Assembly: GCF_004349105.1 (NCBI RefSeq)
Contig: NZ_SMLB01000023.1
Coordinates: forward strand, 1 to 64,000
Reading direction: 5' to 3'
DNA length: 64,000 nucleotides
Origin: Jiangella aurantiaca
GTDB taxonomy: Bacteria; Actinomycetota; Actinomycetes; Jiangellales; Jiangellaceae
Positions 18,172 to 26,125 of this stretch are shown here, in pieces; the stretch's first letter is position 1; each line of letters starts with the position of its first letter. The position numbers and the translations under genes were made by a program. Below the pieces are notes generated by a model. It had not been told where the DNA came from, made no database searches, and worked only from the letters and a program-made list of their open reading frames with translations.

Positions 18172-18513
18172 CGTCGTCCTCCTCGGGTCGTGTCTTCCAC
18201 CATAGGACCCGGCTGGCAGGCTGCGATTCGCCGCTCGCACATCTCCCTCCGAGCCCGGCGGGGATGAGTGCGCCTCGGCGATCATGCCGGGCGTCCGGCG
18301 GTTCCCTCAAGTGGCGCGCTGTGCCACCGGGCGGACAAGTCGGCGCCTGTGCGACCGTCCGCCTCGAAGGTGCCACATGCTGGGCAATTCATGGTCGGGT
18401 TGGCTCGTCCGCCTCGACGGTCGACCCGGGAACTGTCACAGACCGCCTGTTCACCAACCGGGTCCGGGAGCCTTGCGGTTGTCGATCCCGGTGCTCCCGT
18501 AGGAAGGGATGGA

Positions 18514-19836
18514 ATGGGTCTGACTGTAACCAGGATCGCCGCACCCGTGGACCAGCTCGACAGCGGAGAGGTCCTACGGCAGCTGGAAGGGTTGATCGCC
18601 TTCCGTGCGATTCTGCCTGCGCAGAAGTGGTTGGTGCTCGATGTCGTGCGGCGCGAGCGCAACCAGGCGAGGTTGAGCGAGATCGCGTACAAGCTGCAAG
18701 GGCTCGCCGAAACCGTCGGCATTCCGTCGCTTCTCGCTCATGTCGAGGACAGTGACTGCTCTCTTGTCCTAGTCTCCAGCGACGGCATCGTGCTGGGTCT
18801 TGACGGAACACTCACCGCAACGATCAGGCTGCGCGATGCGCATGGGGTGGAGACACGGGTTGTTCTTCGCGCCAAGGCCGGTGGCGGTGTCGAAGTCGTT
18901 CAGCCCTCCGACAAGGGCTCCGCGCCCCCGTCGCCGGCGCGGTCACTCGACGAGACCGAGGATCGCATCCGCCTCGTGACCGCGCTCGCCCGGGAGCATC
19001 TGTCCGCCCCGGCGGCAGAGGAGTTCCTCGCCATGCTTCGCCCCGCTTTGAGGCTCGTCCACGCGGGCGAAGATGACCGCGTGATCGCCCAGCTCGGCGG
19101 CTTGCCGACGCTCCCGATCAACTCCTGGCCTGTCTGGGATGGCCACGGTCCACTCAGCCACGTGCTCAGTTTCGACTGTGCACCGGTCGCGGAGTTGCTG
19201 CCCGAGCTGGGCATCCCACACGAAGGCCGCCTTACCTTCTTCTATTTCGATGGCGCATACGACGACTACCGGAGCATCGTCGGCACCTGGGACCCCTCAA
19301 CGAGCCCAGGATTCCACGTCCTTCACCTGCACCCTGAGAACAGCCGGGCCCACATCACCGACGCCGCCACGCCCGTGCGGCCCGGCCTCACTCCCTTCGC
19401 GCCCGTTGCGCTGGCGGCGGTACGCACCCTGACCTGGCCGGCGCACGAAACCCCGATGGCAGGAGCACTGTGGATGAAGCACGGCCTCGTGGACGTGGGA
19501 AGCGCACGCCCGTCAGAACCGGTCCGCGCGCTCTACGACGCTCTCTGGAAACTACCCGGCGGCGGATACGACACCCACCAGATCGGCGGCCATCCATGCC
19601 CGCAGCAGGGGCCAGTTGAGATGGAGGTCGAGCAACTTCGCCGCGGACTGGGTGGCGAGCCGTTCGCGTGGGACGACCCAGAGGTCCGATCAGCCGCCTC
19701 CACCTGGCAGTTGCTGCTGCAAGTCGCATCTGATGACGACGCCGACATGATGTGGGGCGATGTCGGCCAGCTCTACTACCTGGCCTCCGACGTGGAACGG
19801 CCCGGCGAAGCGCTCTTCACCTGGCAGTGCGGTTGA
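18514..19836 (+). CDS. DUF1963 (YwqG-like) protein
   Basis: A 440-residue protein. Its C-terminal ~260 residues match the DUF1963/YwqG fold: GLPTLPINSWPVWDGHGPLSHVLSF, EGRLTFFYFDGAY, GGHPCPQQGPVEMEVE and LLLQVASDDDADMMWGDVGQLYYL. The N-terminal ~170 residues are a separate beta-rich and helical part not usual for short YwqG proteins. The function of the family is unknown. The ATG at 18514 has AGGAAGGG upstream. It stands alone. Confidence 0.8.
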   Translation: MGLTVTRIAAPVDQLDSGEVLRQLEGLIAFRAILPAQKWLVLDVVRRERNQARLSEIAYKLQGLAETVGIPSLLAHVEDSDCSLVLVSSDGIVLGLDGTLTATIRLRDAHGVETRVVLRAKAGGGVEVVQPSDKGSAPPSPARSLDETEDRIRLVTALAREHLSAPAAEEFLAMLRPALRLVHAGEDDRVIAQLGGLPTLPINSWPVWDGHGPLSHVLSFDCAPVAELLPELGIPHEGRLTFFYFDGAYDDYRSIVGTWDPSTSPGFHVLHLHPENSRAHITDAATPVRPGLTPFAPVALAAVRTLTWPAHETPMAGALWMKHGLVDVGSARPSEPVRALYDALWKLPGGGYDTHQIGGHPCPQQGPVEMEVEQLRRGLGGEPFAWDDPEVRSAASTWQLLLQVASDDDADMMWGDVGQLYYLASDVERPGEALFTWQCG

Positions 19837-20463
19837 GCTGAGGCCGATCCGGCAACGCTCTTTCATGGTCCTGACGTCAAGGGCAACGTACTACGAATCA
19901 TCGAGCGTCAGCGGCCCACGGATCTGCGTGTTCCCCGGTAGGCGCGTGCCCGCAGAGCGGCCGTGCAGGTGTGCTGTCCGTGTTGGAGTCTGCACGACGA
20001 CGAACGCAAGGGCGGTCCATTGCCTGAACCCCTACGAACAGCGCCGGGTCGAGCGACAGCGAATCGCACGCATCTGCCGCGATCCGCGCGGTCGCGGAGA
20101 CGGGTCTTTCCGCCGCGAACACGCCCATCAGCTCGACGGCGGCGAACCTCGGACAGACGCACTCTTCAAGCCGATGAGAGACGCGGCTCGAGTGCGTCGC
20201 CCGAGTGATTGATGACAGCCGGGCATCGGTGGAGACAGGCCGTCCAACGGCGGTACCACCCCGGGGTATTCGGTCCAGGCTACGGTCCTGACGAGTTGAT
20301 ACAGGTCGAACAGTAGCCCCGATCCCGACATAGCCGCTTGCCCCAGCGCCCGCCTGAGCGAGCGCCGCCGACTGGCCGCACGACACCGAGGTCCGGCTAC
20401 GGTTGACGGTTGCACCGTCGCCGAGGTAGGGCTGAGGTAATCCCTGAGAAAGGGCGACACCTC
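19837..20463. other. Intergenic stretch of ~630 bases
   Basis: No supported gene. It holds the variant motif GGGTCTTTCCGCCGC at 20102-20116. The last 100 bases should contain the promoter of the subtilase gene, but I see no clear -35/-10 pair. Confidence 0.4.
20102..20116 (+). repeat. Interspersed motif, variant copy 3
   Basis: GGGTCTTTCCGCCGC differs from the others at one base. It lies 266 bases behind the DUF1963 gene. Confidence 0.4.
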
Positions 20464-21945
20464 ATGCGTTCATCTCGGCTCGGCGCGCCCATCCTCTGCG
20501 CGCTCCTCCTTGCGGCCGCGCCCGCCTTCGCTGCAGAACCTGACTCGGGCACGGTCTCGGCCAATGGCTCCGACCTGACCTGGCAGGGCAAGACCTACGA
20601 CGCCGCGGCGACCACCTTCGCGCCGTGCCCGTCCGCGGCCGAAGACCCGGAGGACCTGGTCTGCGACCATATTACGATCACCGCCGACGTGGCCGCCGAC
20701 TTCTGGGACCGGCGCGAGGGCGGCATGGTGGTCTCCATCGGCAGCGAAGTCCCCAGCTCCGACTTCGACCTCTTCGTGTACGACGGCTCCGGTGCACTGG
20801 TCGGCTCCTCTGAGAACCCGGACAGCCAGGAGACGGTCAACGTGCCGGATGTGTCCGGTGTCTACGAGGTCCGAGTGAAGCCCTGGCTGGTCACCGAGCC
20901 CTCGTCGTACACCGGCACCGCCGGTATCGTGATCGACCGCGGCGGGGACGGCGGCGGCGATGGTCCGTCCAAGCCGCCACGCCCCAAGCAGATCGACGCC
21001 CCGGACTTCTCCGCCCGAATGTGGAACCTCGAGGACATCCGGTCCCGGCTCGCGAACGAGACCTCCACCGGCGGTGACGCCGTCGTCGCCGTGATCGACA
21101 CCGGCATCGACATCAACCACCCGGAGTTCGAGCGCCGCATGGTCGACCCGCTGTCCTGGGTGTGCCCGGAGGGCGTCCAAGTGCCGTGCTCGGGTTTCCA
21201 GTACGTTGACGACCACCACGGCCACGGCACGCACGTCGCGGGCACCGTGGCGGCCGCTGACGACGGGGTCGGGGTCACCGGCGTCGCGCCAGACGCGACG
21301 ATCATGCCGATCCGGGTGGGCGACGACGACGGCAACATCGTGGGCGACCTCGCCGCCGCGACCCGGTACGCGACCGCGCAGGGCGCCGACGTCATCACGA
21401 TCAGCATCGGCTTCATCGTCGGCAGCGGTCCGCTGATCTCCAACCCGGTCGTGCCGCTCGACGGCGGCTGGGCGGAGGCCGTGCAGGCGGCCGCCGACGC
21501 CGGCATCCTTGTGACGTTGGCGGCAGGCAACGACGGCGTTCCGTACTGCGGACAGGGCGAATTTTGGCAGGACGCGGCGCTCTGCGTGGCGGCCTATGGC
21601 ACCGAGACCGACCCTGCGGTGTACTCCGACTGGGGCCACGAGATCGACGTAAGCGCGCCCGGTGGCGGTTTGCTCACTTGCGACGGTGGCATCTGGTCGA
21701 CTGTCCCGCTGGACCTCGAGGAGGTCGACTCCTGCACCGAGACCCCGGGCTACGCGGTCTTCGCGGGCACCTCGATGGCGACCCCGCACGCGGCCGGTGT
21801 GGGCGCAATGCTGGCCGACCTGGGTGTTTCCGGAGCGGCCGCGAGGCAGCGGATCGTGGAAACCGCCCGCGACGCGGGGACCCCGACACTGCTCGGCAGC
21901 GTCACCGGTCCACGGCTGGATGCTGCGGCCGCGGTCCAGCCCTGA
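20464..21945 (+). CDS. Secreted subtilisin-like serine protease (S8)
   Basis: A 493-residue subtilase. It has a Sec signal (LGAPILCALLLAAAPAFAAEP), then a ~150-residue region with a pre-peptidase-like beta-sandwich (SDFDLFVYDGSGALVGSSEN), a Gly/Pro linker and the catalytic domain. The triad is D212 (VIDTGID), H254 (HGHGTHVAG) and S437 (GTSMATPHAAG), and all are present. An extracellular protease for nutrient or protein turnover; the specificity cannot be predicted. The ATG at 20464 follows a GAGAAAGGG. Confidence 0.94.
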   Translation: MRSSRLGAPILCALLLAAAPAFAAEPDSGTVSANGSDLTWQGKTYDAAATTFAPCPSAAEDPEDLVCDHITITADVAADFWDRREGGMVVSIGSEVPSSDFDLFVYDGSGALVGSSENPDSQETVNVPDVSGVYEVRVKPWLVTEPSSYTGTAGIVIDRGGDGGGDGPSKPPRPKQIDAPDFSARMWNLEDIRSRLANETSTGGDAVVAVIDTGIDINHPEFERRMVDPLSWVCPEGVQVPCSGFQYVDDHHGHGTHVAGTVAAADDGVGVTGVAPDATIMPIRVGDDDGNIVGDLAAATRYATAQGADVITISIGFIVGSGPLISNPVVPLDGGWAEAVQAAADAGILVTLAAGNDGVPYCGQGEFWQDAALCVAAYGTETDPAVYSDWGHEIDVSAPGGGLLTCDGGIWSTVPLDLEEVDSCTETPGYAVFAGTSMATPHAAGVGAMLADLGVSGAAARQRIVETARDAGTPTLLGSVTGPRLDAAAAVQP

Positions 21946-22112
21946 GCGCATGCGGACCCGGCTCCGGGCCGCTCGGATGGGGATGGCCAACGTCAGGATC
22001 ACTCAGGGCATGAAGGCGTGGAGGTCCGCGATCACCGAAGACCCTGCTGACGTCTCGCGGAAGGGAAGGCCTTCATCGCATAGCCCGACGTTGCGGATGC
22101 CGTCCAAATAGC

Positions 22113-22127
22113 GCGTCATTCCGCCGC
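22113..22127 (+). repeat. Interspersed motif GCGTCNTTCCGCCGC, copy 4
   Basis: GCGTCATTCCGCCGC between the convergent subtilase and FAD-oxidoreductase genes, 168 bases behind the subtilase stop. A GGCGGC 22 bases further on could pair with it. Confidence 0.55.
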
Positions 22128-22150
22128 GTCAGCAGGTCAGAGGGCGGCTG

Positions 22151-23581
22151 TTAGTGGCCGACCCTGCTTGGCTGGATGTTCTTGTTGTTGTGGAACACGT
22201 TCTCGGGGTCGTAGGTGTCCTTGATCACGGCGAGCCGCCGGTATGTGTCGTCGCCGTAGGCCTCGTGGACGCGGTTCGTGTCGTCGGAGTCGAGGAAGTT
22301 CACGTACACGCCGGCGCGGTAGGGCTGGAGGGCTGCGAGGAACTCGTGCGCCCACGCCGTCTCGAGGGCGCCGAGCGAGACGCGCTGTTCAGGCAGCCAT
22401 ACCCCCTCTATGACGATGTTGTGGCTCACATCGCGACCGGAATATGCGGTGGCATCGCGTGGGACCCGGGCCACCGCACCGCCGAGGTGGAACATCACCA
22501 CGCACGACCTCGGCGACACCGCTCGGTAGGCGTGTTCGGCGACGACGTCGATGACCTCGTCGGACAGGTCGGTGAGGTTCGTGGACTTCCAGTAGTAGTT
22601 CCATCCGTGGGGGACCGTGTCGTTGATTCCGCTCTGGTGGTCGACGTACCGGGTTGGTGCGACGAGGTCCACAAGCGGTGTCCCGAACTCGCGGAGTGCA
22701 CGGACGGCACGGCCCCCGTCCTCGACAGGCCCGGCGTAGCAGCTGGCCACCGCGATCGCCGGCCGGAAATGCAGCTCCTCGCTGACACCCGGCCATGGCG
22801 GAATCGTGCCGAGCCGGACGACGTTGCCGAGTTCGTCTGAGGCGTCGGCCGCGAACTCTCGGTAGAAGCGCATGACGTCGACGGTGTCCTCCGCCGCCCA
22901 GAAGACCGGTCCGGCCATGACGGTTGGACCGACGGGATGCAACGCGTACCGGAACGATGTGACCACGCCGAAGTTCCCGCCGCCGCCGCGCAGCGCCCAG
23001 AACAGGTCGGGGTGATCCTCGGCCGATGCCCGGAGAATGTCGCCCTCGGCGGTGACCACCTCGGCCTCCACAAGGTTGTCGACGGTGAGTCCGTGTTTGC
23101 GCATCAGCCAGCCGATGCCGCCGCCCAGGCTGACGCCGCCGACCCCGGTGTGGCTCACGATGCCGCCGGTGGTGGCCAGGCCGTGGGCCTGGGTCTCGTG
23201 ATCGACGTCACCCCATAGGGCGCCACCCTGTACGTCGGCCGTGCGTTCGACGGGGTCGACCGATACGGCGCGCAATGCAGAGAGGTCGATGACGATCCCG
23301 TCGTCGCAGAGCGCGGTGCCGGCCACGTTGTGGCCTCCGCCCGCTACCGCGATCTCGAGGTCCCGGTCGCGCGCGAAGCACACGGCCGCGGCCACATCGG
23401 CGGCCCCGGTGCATCGGGCGATCAGGCGGGGTCGCCGGTCGACCATGTCGTTCCACACGGCCCGGGCGTCGTCGTACTCAGCGTGCCCGGCGGCGATCAC
23501 CTCGCCCCGGAACCCGGGGATCCCAAGGCGCGTCTCCGTGTCGCTCGGCCGGCGGACTCGTTCGCTGGTTGGCCTTGTCAT
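22151..23581 (-). CDS. FAD-linked oxidoreductase (BBE/PCMH type)
   Basis: A 476-residue flavoprotein of the berberine-bridge-enzyme type. The FAD-binding PCMH domain is at about 45-215, with AGGGHNVAGTALCDDGIVIDLS, VQGGALWGDVD and GVGGVSLGGGIGWLMRKHGL. The His of GGHN is the usual covalent FAD site. The C-terminal BBE segment YVNFLDSDDTNRVHEAYGDDTYRRLAVIKDTYDPENVFHNNKNI is complete. It oxidises sugars, aromatics or natural products. The ATG at 23581 follows GGAGGAGG. It is divergent from an HxlR regulator that probably controls it. Confidence 0.92.
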   Translation of the reverse strand: MTRPTSERVRRPSDTETRLGIPGFRGEVIAAGHAEYDDARAVWNDMVDRRPRLIARCTGAADVAAAVCFARDRDLEIAVAGGGHNVAGTALCDDGIVIDLSALRAVSVDPVERTADVQGGALWGDVDHETQAHGLATTGGIVSHTGVGGVSLGGGIGWLMRKHGLTVDNLVEAEVVTAEGDILRASAEDHPDLFWALRGGGGNFGVVTSFRYALHPVGPTVMAGPVFWAAEDTVDVMRFYREFAADASDELGNVVRLGTIPPWPGVSEELHFRPAIAVASCYAGPVEDGGRAVRALREFGTPLVDLVAPTRYVDHQSGINDTVPHGWNYYWKSTNLTDLSDEVIDVVAEHAYRAVSPRSCVVMFHLGGAVARVPRDATAYSGRDVSHNIVIEGVWLPEQRVSLGALETAWAHEFLAALQPYRAGVYVNFLDSDDTNRVHEAYGDDTYRRLAVIKDTYDPENVFHNNKNIQPSRVGH

Positions 23582-23642
23582 CTTTCCTCCTCCATGTGGA
23601 CGAGCCCAGCCCACCACCGGTGGACACCGCAGGGAACGCAGC

Positions 23643-23674
23643 AATCTGGACTTTGCAGTAAGGAATCTGGACTT
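23643..23674. promoter_or_regulatory. Direct repeat AATCTGGACTT x2, candidate HxlR operator
   Basis: AATCTGGACTT occurs at 23643-23653 and 23664-23674, exactly 21 bases apart (two DNA turns), between the divergent FAD-oxidoreductase and HxlR genes. Confidence 0.5.
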
Positions 23675-23707
23675 CCCCGAGGGTGGGAGAATCGCGACAC
23701 TGAAGGG

Positions 23708-24445
23708 GTGAGGACCTACGGCCAGTACTGCCCCATCGCCCGGGGCGCGGAAATCTTCGCCGAGCGGTGGACGCCGCTGATCATCCGCAACCTGCATCTG
23801 GGCTGTGACACATTCGGCGGGATCTTGGAGGGCGCGCCCGGGCTCTCTCACACCCTGCTCGCGCAGCGGCTCAAGCAGCTCGAGCGCCTCGGCATTGTCG
23901 AGTCGGTACCGAAGCCTCAGGGGCGAGGCCACCGCTACCAGCTCACCGACTCCGGCCACGACCTGTTCGGGGTATGCGAGACGCTCGGCGCGTGGGGCGC
24001 CCGGTGGCTCGAGATCGCTCCCGAGAACCTCGACCCATACCTCGCGCTGTGGTCGATGTGCAACGCACTCCGCCCGGAACGACTCCCCGAGCAACGCGTG
24101 GTGATCCGGTTCGACTTCACCGGCTTCCGGCCTCACGAGCGGTACTGGTTACTGCTCGAGCACGGCGAAACCGAGATCTGCAAGACCTACCCAGGTCTCG
24201 ACGAAGACCTCTACATCACCGCCGAAGCCGAAGCCTTCGTCAAATGGCACGCCGGCCGGCTCAGCTGGGCCGAGGCGGTTCGCGACTCACGCATCCGACT
24301 CGACGGCCCGCCGTGGCTGATCAGGGCCTTCCCGACGTGGAACGCCCGCAGCATGTTCGCCCACATCAAACCCGCGTACGATCGCGCACTCCCAAACCGA
24401 GGGGGCGGCCCGCAGCGCACCGCCGGAACACTCAACGCCGGGTGA
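23708..24445 (+). CDS. HxlR-family transcriptional regulator with C-terminal extension
   Basis: A 245-residue regulator. The N-terminal HxlR winged helix is clear: YCPIARGAEIFAERWTPLIIRNLHLG, FGGILEGAPGLSHTLLAQRLKQLERLGIVE and YQLTDSGHDLF. HxlR proteins are usually ~110-150 residues. Here another ~110 residues (from WSMCNALRPERLPEQRVVIRFDF) look like an SCP2/sterol-carrier-type ligand pocket. The GTG start at 23708 gives the best N-terminus. It is divergent from the flavoprotein gene and is probably its regulator. Confidence 0.87.
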   Translation: MRTYGQYCPIARGAEIFAERWTPLIIRNLHLGCDTFGGILEGAPGLSHTLLAQRLKQLERLGIVESVPKPQGRGHRYQLTDSGHDLFGVCETLGAWGARWLEIAPENLDPYLALWSMCNALRPERLPEQRVVIRFDFTGFRPHERYWLLLEHGETEICKTYPGLDEDLYITAEAEAFVKWHAGRLSWAEAVRDSRIRLDGPPWLIRAFPTWNARSMFAHIKPAYDRALPNRGGGPQRTAGTLNAG

Positions 24446-24600
24446 CCCTCGGGAATGATGGGGGCGCGTCGCGCGGCATCGCCACGGCGAAGTACAAGCT
24501 GGAGGTAGCTCAGCAATCGCCTCCAGAGACCAACGAGATCGGCCCGCCCATTACTGGTCTCAGCGGACCCCTGTGCCGCTATTGAGACGTTCGTGACCCC

Positions 24601-24615
24601 GCGTCCTTCCGCCGC
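24601..24615 (+). repeat. Interspersed motif GCGTCNTTCCGCCGC, copy 5
   Basis: GCGTCCTTCCGCCGC, 156 bases behind the HxlR gene, followed by GACAG and then CGGCAGCGT. The same CGGCAGCGT block follows the copy at 15978. Confidence 0.55.
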
Positions 24616-24739
24616 GACAGCGGCAGCGTGTCTTGAGCCGCGAGCAGCGGCTTCGCTGCTGAAGGTCAGGCGTTTCGTTGATCGGAGTAGCCGTGGAGAG
24701 TGAACCGCGAAGGCCGTGGGCGACCGCCGTTTCGGGTGT

Positions 24740-24912
24740 CTAGGCCGGTGATCGCGAAGCGCCTGCGGGTGCTCGAGGAGTCGGGCGTGTGCGGCGTACG
24801 ATCGAAGGCCAGACGCACCGGCTGTTAGATCCAGCCCGGCGTGCTGAGCGAAGCGGCGGACTGGATGGATCGTATACGCGCCCTGTAGGGCCGCCTGTGC
24901 GACGTCGTCGAG
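24740..24912 (+). pseudogene. Relic of an ArsR-family regulator
   Basis: Three frames together spell the C-terminal half of an ArsR regulator: AKRLRVLEESGV, then IEGQTHRLLDPAR in the next frame, then LSEAADWMDRIRAL ending in TAG, then GRLCDVVE. At least two frameshifts and internal stops show decay. ArsR genes of this kind often precede DUF899 genes, as here (24935). The rest of 24446-24934 holds only the interspersed motif at 24601. Confidence 0.7.
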
Positions 24913-24934
24913 TTCCGAAGGAGGACCGGCCACG

Positions 24935-25630
24935 ATGAAGACTCCGCCGATCGTGTCAGCGCAGGAGTGGGATGCCGCCCGTGAGGAGCTGCTGGTCGAG
25001 GAGAAGAAGCTGACCCGCGCCCGCGATGCGCTGGCCGCCAAGCGCCGCCGGATGCCGTGGACGGCTGTGGACAAGGAGTACCGCTTCGACGGCCCGGAGG
25101 GCCCGTTGAGCCTTCTCGACCTGTTCGAGGGTCGCCGCCAGCTGATTGTCTACCGCGCCTTCTACGCGCCGGACGTCACCACGTACCCGGAGGGGGGCGG
25201 CGGATACCCGGAGCGAGCCTGCGTGGGCTGTTCATTCCTCGCCGACCAGGTCGCGCACCCCGCCCACCTGAACGCGCGCGACACCACGCTCGCGTTCGTT
25301 TCGCGGGCTCCCCAGCCCGAGATCCAGGGCCTGAAGGAGCGTATGGGCTGGGAGCTGATCCCGTGGTACACGATCACCGACGACTTCGACAAAGACTTCG
25401 GAGTCGACGAGTGGCACGGAACCAACGCCTTCATCCGCGACGGCGAGCGCATCTACCGCACCTACTTCGTCGACAGCCGCGGCGACGAGGCGATGGGAAG
25501 CACCTGGAGCTACCTGGACATCACCGCACTCGGCCGCCAGGAGGAATGGGAGGACTCACCGGAGGGCTATCCGCAGACCCCACCATATGGGTGGTGGAAC
25601 TACCACGACGCGTACGGCAAACCTGCCTAA
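24935..25630 (+). CDS. DUF899 thioredoxin-like protein
   Basis: A 231-residue DUF899 protein: VSAQEWDAAREELLVEEKKLTRARDALAAKRRRMPWTAVDKEY at the N-terminus, LLDLFEGRRQLIVYRAFYAP, a CVGCSFLADQVAH motif with the C-x2-C of a thioredoxin-like site, and a C-terminal WWNYHDAYG. The members' function is unproven, and a redox role is assumed from the fold. The ATG at 24935 has AAGGAGG upstream. Its likely former regulator survives only as the ArsR relic just before it. A short hairpin (ACCGCC-GTCGT-GGCGGT, 25630-25646) directly follows the stop. Confidence 0.88.
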   Translation: MKTPPIVSAQEWDAAREELLVEEKKLTRARDALAAKRRRMPWTAVDKEYRFDGPEGPLSLLDLFEGRRQLIVYRAFYAPDVTTYPEGGGGYPERACVGCSFLADQVAHPAHLNARDTTLAFVSRAPQPEIQGLKERMGWELIPWYTITDDFDKDFGVDEWHGTNAFIRDGERIYRTYFVDSRGDEAMGSTWSYLDITALGRQEEWEDSPEGYPQTPPYGWWNYHDAYGKPA

Positions 25631-26125
25631 CCGCCGTCGTGGCGGTCTGCCATGGTCGCGTCCTCGTGGCGCCGACAGCGTCGGGTTCCAGGTGTTAGCC
25701 GCCACGTTTGATGACGACGTTGGCGCCACTGTGGTGACGACGAACTACAGCACCACCGTGGCAACTGGCCCCCTCCCGTCGGCGACGTCACCGCGCCAAC
25801 CCGACCCGGACCCGTTCACGACCCATCAACCAGTGGCGACACCATGACGTCGCCAACCGTTGGCGATCACCGGGACAGCGCAGACCAGCCTGGCCGTCGC
25901 CGACCAGCATGATCATGTTCGCTGGCGGCGTGTCAGCGACCGCCAGCGCACATGATCAAGAAATTCTCGCCGCCACCGACACTGTGGCGGAGAAGCCTGT
26001 TCGCCCTCGATGCCGACGAGCTGCGGCAGACCATCGAGACGATATTCGCCGCCCGCGCCACTCACGAACTACCCCGGGCTGTGCCGCCACACGCCGCAGC
26101 GAGCTGACCTCGTCCTCGCGATCGC
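25631..26125. other. Intergenic region with two dyads between convergent genes
   Basis: No gene. It contains the palindrome TCGCCAAC-C-GTTGGCGA (25850-25866) and the long hairpin at 25910-25958, and lies between the convergent DUF899 gene and the ABC exporter. Confidence 0.6.
25910..25958. terminator. 18-bp-arm hairpin, probable bidirectional terminator
   Basis: Arms 25910-25927 and 25941-25958, beginning TGATCATG and ending CATGATCA, pair with a single mismatch around a 13-base loop. It lies between convergent genes. The TGATCATG start links it to the dyads at 39032 and 60534. Confidence 0.6.

Noticed and set aside
24211-25074. Minus-strand frame of 287 codons between the HxlR and DUF899 genes
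   Set aside because: Its ends lie antisense to both recognised genes, and the middle covers the ArsR relic and the interspersed motif on the plus strand.
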